Assembly: GCA_000697665.1 (NCBI GenBank)
Contig: KL197712.1
Span: 1,748,383 to 1,812,382, forward strand
Direction: 5' to 3'
From: Jaapia argillacea MUCL 33604
Lineage: Eukaryota; Basidiomycota; Agaricomycetes; Jaapiales; Jaapiaceae
DNA length: 64,000 nt
A program made the translations under genes and the position numbers. Position 1 is the stretch's first letter. Each line of letters starts with the position of its first letter. The notes beneath the pieces are model-generated. The model was not told the origin of the DNA. It ran no database searches and was given only the letters and a program-made list of their open reading frames with translations. Shown piece by piece: positions 58,854 to 64,000 of the stretch.

Positions 58854-60390
58854 TCAACAAGAATCGAGGCGGAGACCCGACCCCGTGCAATCTTGTAGTC
58901 TAGCTTTCAACAGGGCAATGAGATCCTCGCTGAAGGAAGCGAAGACGAGCCGTGCCAGGGGTCCTGATCTCGACTGTCCTGATGAGTGTGAGCGATATCG
59001 AATTCGAACCATGGCCACAAGAGCTTCGACTATGGGTGGAGAAGCTACAAGGCCCGTAATAGTGATTCTCTGTAGCATAGGTAAATTGTAAATGCCGGAT
59101 ATGTCGTGAGGCGGTGTACCAGTCCTACCAGAGAGATATTCGATGATACTCTCTTGATATTCTGGACTATGGCGGGCAACATGGAGTGAAACTTCACGAA
59201 GCGAAGGAAGGGAGTCAAGCCACGGAAACAAGCCCTTAGGCTCCACGTCTATGGGGCTGAATTCTAATGCGGTGATAGTGCAGCCGGAGAGTGCGAGGCA
59301 TGTCTGGAGGGCTGCCAAAGAGAATGAGAGTTGACAGTGAAAGTGTGGGATGTAATTGACGCGAGCCAACTGGGGAGCGACGAGCCGCTGGACAAAGACA
59401 TCGTCGTCAACCGTATTGACGAGGCATAACGATTGCAGCCTGGGCAGAGCAATAGGGTCCTGTGGCATGGGTATTTCACTGTAGCGATCGGGATCCCGAT
59501 CCTCCTGAACGACGCTAAGGTGGGTTAACCCTCTGCACTTCCGAAGTGCTTGGAAGAAGCCGTAGAGGGGAAGGAATATAGGTGTTTCCGAGTTTCCAAT
59601 GCTAAGGTGGGTTAGTTGTCCCCAAGGTATCGCCAGCGAACTTGGATTCCAACGAAACCCAAGGGTGACATGGGTCAACGCTGGTGCAGTTTCGAAAGAA
59701 GTTATGCCACCTAGGAAAGGGAAGGTGGCCGGATCGAAATCATTGACGGCGCAGAGGAGCTCGAGTGTCTCGAGACGAGCCCAGCCGCCCACGGGAGCTC
59801 GGAGGAGGGCCTGCAGCGGAGCCTCACTTATTCCCAGGTAAATACATACATCTTTCGATCAACAAGCTTATCGAGCAGGGATCGATCCGTCACAACGTTG
59901 GGCAATTCGATGGAGACAGAACAGGGTGCAGTGCGTGAGAGGGCGAGGAAGTGATCCATCACTTGCTGATGTGATTTGAGTTGCTGTCGGCCTCCTGGAC
60001 AAAGCGATATTCTTGACCATAAACTCGGCGTAGACATTGCCAACTTTCTCCAATAGCAACATATGTGTGTGAGGCGAAGGGGGAGACAAAAGCGTTCGTA
60101 GGGTTCGAGATCGATGATGTCTGAGGTTACGAAGTGCTGGAATATTTCGGATAAAACTTCAGGGGGTAAGCGTCGAATCGGAGCTGATAACGACTTGATG
60201 TTAGCGAAATGTGACTGTGCCATTTCTCTCCTCCCCTCGGCTTGGCGAATCCTTGTTCGTAATTGAGCAATCTCATCTTCGACTTCAAGAACTTTTTGTT
60301 CTGCATCGGAGAGCTCTACTAGTTGGCGAACTGCGGACATGATGGGCATATTCGAACGTAGAGCGTCGACGATTGCGGAGCCTTACGAAA
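58854..60390 (-). pseudogene. F-box-like gene broken by a 13-nt deletion
   Basis: The second exon begins after GTAAG at about 60384 (SAIVDALRSNMPIMSAVRQL), with coiled coil ELSDAEQKVLEVEDEIAQL and F-box APIRRLPPEVLSEIFQHFV. Around 59852, LLDKLVD is followed directly by the sequence for KDVCIYLGISEAPLQALL in another frame. The 15 nt encoding HALRW in the paralogue are reduced to two, so the frame ends after DRKMYVFTWE. The downstream half is otherwise open to 58854 (GGWARLETLELLCA ... LVFASFSEDLIALLKARLQD). No first exon of the 13-nt type was found upstream. It is a near-complete pseudogene, apparently recent. Confidence 0.75.
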
Positions 60391-60416
60391 TGCCAACGGA
60401 GATCAGTTGAGAGTTA

Positions 60417-62350
60417 CTAGTAACAAGCACACAAGGGGTAGGTGGACACTTGATAGTTGAACGTACTACTGTGTTCCATGATACTCTTGTAAAGGTGAGG
60501 ATTTGGAGTTGAAGTTGAAGGGTCACGGTTGCATGATTGTGACGTAACAACTGTCACAATGATGGGAAGATCTTCGATGCGATTGGATTCCGGCCACACC
60601 ACGACAGACCGTAAGTACATAGACAAAAAGGCCCTCAAAGGATCAGAGACACACGAGCACCGAATCAGATGCAACAAGCACATGGCCGTACTGATACCAA
60701 CGAGAATCACGAAGTCTCTGAGATATGTGTGTCCGATCATCCAGACATCGAGGTGAAGCCCGGCCGCTATGCAATCCTCCAATTGAGCCTTCAAAGCAGC
60801 ACAGATGTCTTTGTTGAAAGTGGCAAAGACAAGACGAGCGGGAAGATCGGTCGACGAACTGAAACTACATCGAAGGCGGATCGTGGAGACGAGAGATTCG
60901 ACAATGGATGGAGACTTGACAAGTCCCTTGATCGTAAGTCTCTGCAACATGGGTAACTTGTAATCGTCAGCCATGGAGTCAGATGACATACCATTCCCAT
61001 CTGGTAGGAAGTAGTCAATGATGGCCGCCTGGCATCTCGGGGCAAGCTCGGCCGCATCGATAGTGAGCTCTCGAAGTGAAGGAAGGGATTCAAGCCAGGG
61101 GAACACATCCTGCGATGGTGCGTCCATGGGACTCAATTCGAGCGTGGTGATGGTGCAGCAGGATTGTGTGATGCATGTTTGTAGGGTCGGCAATGAAGGT
61201 CTGAGCGTGGATGTTCCAAGGGAATAGTTGACGTGTGGCGCATAAGCAAAATGGACCAAGTGGGGGACGACGAGCAGTTGGAAGAGTAGATCATCCCTGG
61301 AGGCTTCCAGGAGACGCAGGGATTGTAGGTTGCGAAGAACGATACAGTCTTGAGGTGAGGCTTGTCGCCCATCATCATCATCATCACCATAATCCTCGTG
61401 TACGATATCCAGATGTGTCAACTTCGCGCATTTTCGGAGAGTTTCAAAGAACTCATGGGGTGGAACGCAGATAGGCTCGACCTCACTACCGAGCGCAAGG
61501 TGGGTAAGCTGGATCCAAGGCATGGCCAGACTATCCGGAAACCAGAAACGCCCGAGAGTGACGTGAGTCAGCATGGGTGCGTCTTCGAAGCATGTGATGT
61601 CACGCAGGAAAGGGAAGTTATTCGGGCGGAGAAACTCGTCGGAGAGGAGTTCGAGTGCCTCGAGCCGGCTCAAGCTGGCTTCTCGAATTCGAAGTAGGGG
61701 TCGTATTGGATCCTCAAATTCTCCCAGGTGAATGCGAACATCTTTCCACCTGAGAGCGTGGTCGACAAGGTTATCCAAGAGGGTTTCATCCTCGGGAACA
61801 TAGGGAAATGGAACAGAAAACGAAATCGGGAGAGTGGTTGAATGACAGAGGAAGTGATCCAACGCTGGCTGATATAGTTGGAGCTGGAAGTCATCTGCCG
61901 GCCATAGAGATATCCATGACCACAAGGTTGGCGTCGATATCGCCAGCCATCTCCAATAAGGACAGATGTGCGTGAGGTGGATTGGGAGAGAATAGTGGCG
62001 ATAATCACGAAACTTTCTGCTGTCCGAGATGACGAGGTGCTTGAATATGTCAGACAGGACCTCGGGGAGCAATCGTCGAATGGGGGCGAATAGGGACATG
62101 GTGTTGGCGCAACGGGACTGGACGTGTTCTCTCTTATTCTGGAGCACACGAATCTGTGCCTGAAGTGCTGAGATGTCACCCCCGAGATCAACATCCTCCT
62201 TCTGTGCCTTTGACAGCTCCTGGTGAAAGAAAACTTCGGGAGCGGCGAAGATATTCGAACGGAGCGACTCGAGAATAGCGGAGTCTTGCAAGCAACGTAC
62301 TTGGGGGCTGGATTGCTTGTGAGATGGACAGACTCACCTATGTCTGTCAT
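60417..62350 (-). CDS. F-box-like domain protein with C-terminal extension
   Basis: Exons 62350-62338 (ATGACAGACATAG) and 62284-60417 (1881 nt, 626 residues), with a 53-nt intron. Closest relative is the gene at 2761: same MTDI start, SAILESLRSNIF, coiled coil ELSKAQKEDVDLGGDISALQ, F-box APIRRLLPEVLSDIFKHLV and HICPYWRWLAISTPTLWS. A two-base deletion just before the stop codon used by its relative (after CIAAGLHL) shifts the frame and adds about 110 residues, including a hydrophobic stretch (FVILVGISTAMCLLHLI), ending CACY. Whether the extension is made depends on the true mRNA; an intron removing it is possible. Presumed SCF adaptor. Confidence 0.78.
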
Positions 62351-62579
62351 AACGCGTTGACAGAATATTCCCGCTACTTTAGTAGTGGGTCTTGTAGTGA
62401 GGTACAGTTTGCAGAGCGCCCGCCATTTTTCGGCTGCTTAGCAATTTGTGACATTTTGTGACCTCGCTATTGTCAACGTTGTAACGTCGTCAACAGTTCG
62501 AAAGACTGTAACCTTTTCGTTCTTGTCGTCCCTTGCCACCCCTGTTTCCTCGGTGCTTCACTATGCTGGTGCCCGTCCC

Positions 62580-62775
62580 AACCTGACTGCCGAGGCACAT
62601 TCTTCAAGTTCAACCTGGCGGAGCTCGTGCAGTGAAATTGGATGGACTGCAATGGCAACCTCATTCCCCCTTGGGAAGCTTACGACAAACTTCGACTGGG
62701 CACAGTCGCCATCGTACGTCCTACCGAAGTGCTGGGTTATAACAAGGGTCAAGAAACCCAAGTACCCTGACGAGC
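62580..62775 (+). pseudogene. Relic of a common Agaricomycete small-protein motif
   Basis: One frame reads FFKFNLAELVQ, stop, NWMDCNGNLIPPWEAYDKLR and then LGTVAIVRPTEVLGYNKGQE before another stop. The pattern of a D/N-G-N-x-I-PPWE-x-Y-x-x-LR-x-GT-hydrophobic strand recurs in many unannotated basidiomycete proteins, some near mobile elements. Two stops in about 65 codons make this a remnant. Recognition is from memory and is tentative. Confidence 0.3.
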
Positions 62776-62899
62776 TGGACGTCATCATTCGACAGGAGGG
62801 TTGTCACCCCTTCCGCACACTTTTGTTGCCTGGCACCCTCATATGTTTTGTCCCAGATTTATCAGCTGGAACTTTGATCCCTAAAGGTCATTGCAGAGT

Positions 62900-63860
62900 C
62901 TAACCTCCCAATTAAGCACCACCCCATTCCCACTCTATCTGGCACATCCTCTTCCAAGACTTCGACCATGTCTGCATTCCAGTTGTTCGAACCACCGAAG
63001 AGCAAGACAAATTCTTCAAACCCTTTCAAACTCAGTGATCATAACGCTGCACTTGTACCATCCATTTGTCCTCCTGCTCCTTTACTCCCCTGTGTGTTTC
63101 CATTCAAAATGTCTCTATCATTGGTGTTGATTTATCTGTATCTGTCTCAAAGAGTCACTGTTGTTTGATACCTCACCCTCCGTCTCGGAGTTTTAATTCT
63201 TCTCTTCTATGATGTAACATATACTTCTTATCTCAATGGCACTTAGTTTCGGAGGTCAACTAGCCCGATGACACACAGAGTGGCATTCAATATTTAATGG
63301 ACACCTCTCCACACACTCGTGCATTGGCACTATAGCCCAAAGTCCCGATGGTAATGTTGGATCCTCAAGGAAAGTAGCGGGTTGTGCCGCGCATGCAGCC
63401 TTGGGCGTTATTTGAATGAATACATCGCGGGGATAGCTTTTCAGTCACAGAAACTGCAAACTGATGTCTGGATTCACTGGCCCCATCAGCTTTCCCACAG
63501 ATATCTGGCGGGTCTGGCACAGCATATTCCAGCACTCTCCAGAGAAAAGGCTGCCAGGGAAATAGCTGGGTTCAAAACTCGCCCAGATCAAATTCTCGGA
63601 GACCGTATATTGTACCGCCAGAGCCGCCAGAGCCACCAACACTCCCGGAGACCAATCAATAGATCAATGATAGATTTGAGTTTAGCAGTTGAATGCTATA
63701 TGGCTACGATGATGATTTAAATACAACCAAAAACGACCATCACAACTATTCTATGACATCCGGGTTGAGACGAAAATATCACCCAATAGTGTGCTATAGA
63801 ATGGCTGTCAGATCACCCCCAGAGTCTTCGCATAATTGAAAACATACCCTTTGGATTCCT
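62900..63860. other. No gene seen
   Basis: Short plus-strand frames (62891-63168, 63382-63720) have no recognisable domain. The right part (63720-63860) is probably the 3' UTR of the gene entering from the right edge. Confidence 0.4.
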
Positions 63861-64000
63861 TCATTCCTCCTCATCACCGGACTCAGGTGTGGGACTGCTA
63901 GGGATGTACATAGCTCGACGTTCATCGGAGCCCATGAGGGCGTTAGGCTGAGGAACTGTCAGATCGATGCTGTTTGCCTTCGCACATAGTGCCAGGATTT
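63861..64000 (-). CDS. C-terminal end of an unidentified gene running off the window
   Basis: Open minus-strand frame from the window edge to the stop at 63861. It reads ILALCAKANSIDLTVPQPNA, then LMGSDERRAMYIPSSPTPES and ends GDEEE. The Pro/Ser-containing, acidic tail is typical of a disordered C-terminus. Too short to assign a family. Confidence 0.5.
   Translation of the reverse strand, partial: ILALCAKANSIDLTVPQPNALMGSDERRAMYIPSSPTPESGDEEE

Noticed and set aside
1-64000. Biosynthetic gene cluster, giant mobile element or defence system
   Set aside because: No PKS/NRPS/terpene cyclase, tyrosine recombinase, transposase, NLR or reverse transcriptase was recognised on either strand; the accessory parts are explained by local duplication and one MITE-like element.

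Overview
The window reads as nuclear DNA of a filamentous basidiomycete, most likely an Agaricomycete. Genes are split by many 50-70 nt GT-AG introns. The two-domain Vps10, the presequence-bearing Hsp78, DUR3, coronin and S28 peptidase genes are fungal in type, and F-box proteins with the PIRRLPPEVLSEIF-type motif are abundant. No rRNA, complete tRNA, CRISPR array or bacterial-style operon was seen. One ambiguous base (n) lies at 2166.

Layout. 0-11 kb is an accessory region: a MITE-like element (about 2.05-2.67 kb), an F-box gene with a truncated F-box relative, and three copies of an unrecognised minus-strand gene, two of them in a 2.4 kb tandem duplication. 11.5-38 kb is a dense block of conserved housekeeping genes: VPS10 sorting receptor (-), a membrane-anchored J-domain protein (-), S28 serine peptidase (-), F-box/LRR protein (+), coronin (-), glycine cleavage T-protein (+), a 68-residue orphan (+), an ankyrin/RCC1/BTB protein of the IBtk type (+), and mitochondrial Hsp78/ClpB (-). 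38-53 kb is a duplication-driven accessory region built from repeated units: an Hsp78 / FAD-dependent oxidoreductase divergent pair, a coiled-coil gene with a repetitive Ser/Asp-rich tail, and F-box genes. 53-58 kb holds a DUF6914-like gene and a complete urea/polyamine transporter gene (DUR3). 58.5-62.4 kb holds an inverted cluster of F-box genes and relics matching the one at 2.7-5.1 kb. The far right edge carries the 3' end of an unidentified minus-strand gene.

The most notable structure is reciprocal decay of a duplicated head-to-head gene pair. At 34.3-38.3 kb HSP78 is complete and its oxidoreductase partner is a relic. At 42.0-45.7 kb the oxidoreductase is complete (seven exons that sum in frame) and the HSP78 copy is truncated, with its Walker A threonine replaced. 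The roughly 150 bp intergenic promoter, with a CACGTG and GATAAG core, is conserved in both. Other points of interest are 6-nt and 10-nt microexons in DUR3, a conserved 13-nt first exon in the F-box family, and a large inverted repeat spanning the promoter and start codon of the coiled-coil gene.

All gene models were made by reading splice signals and frames by eye. Where exon lengths were summed and checked, this is stated. Family names rest on recognised motifs, not on a database search.
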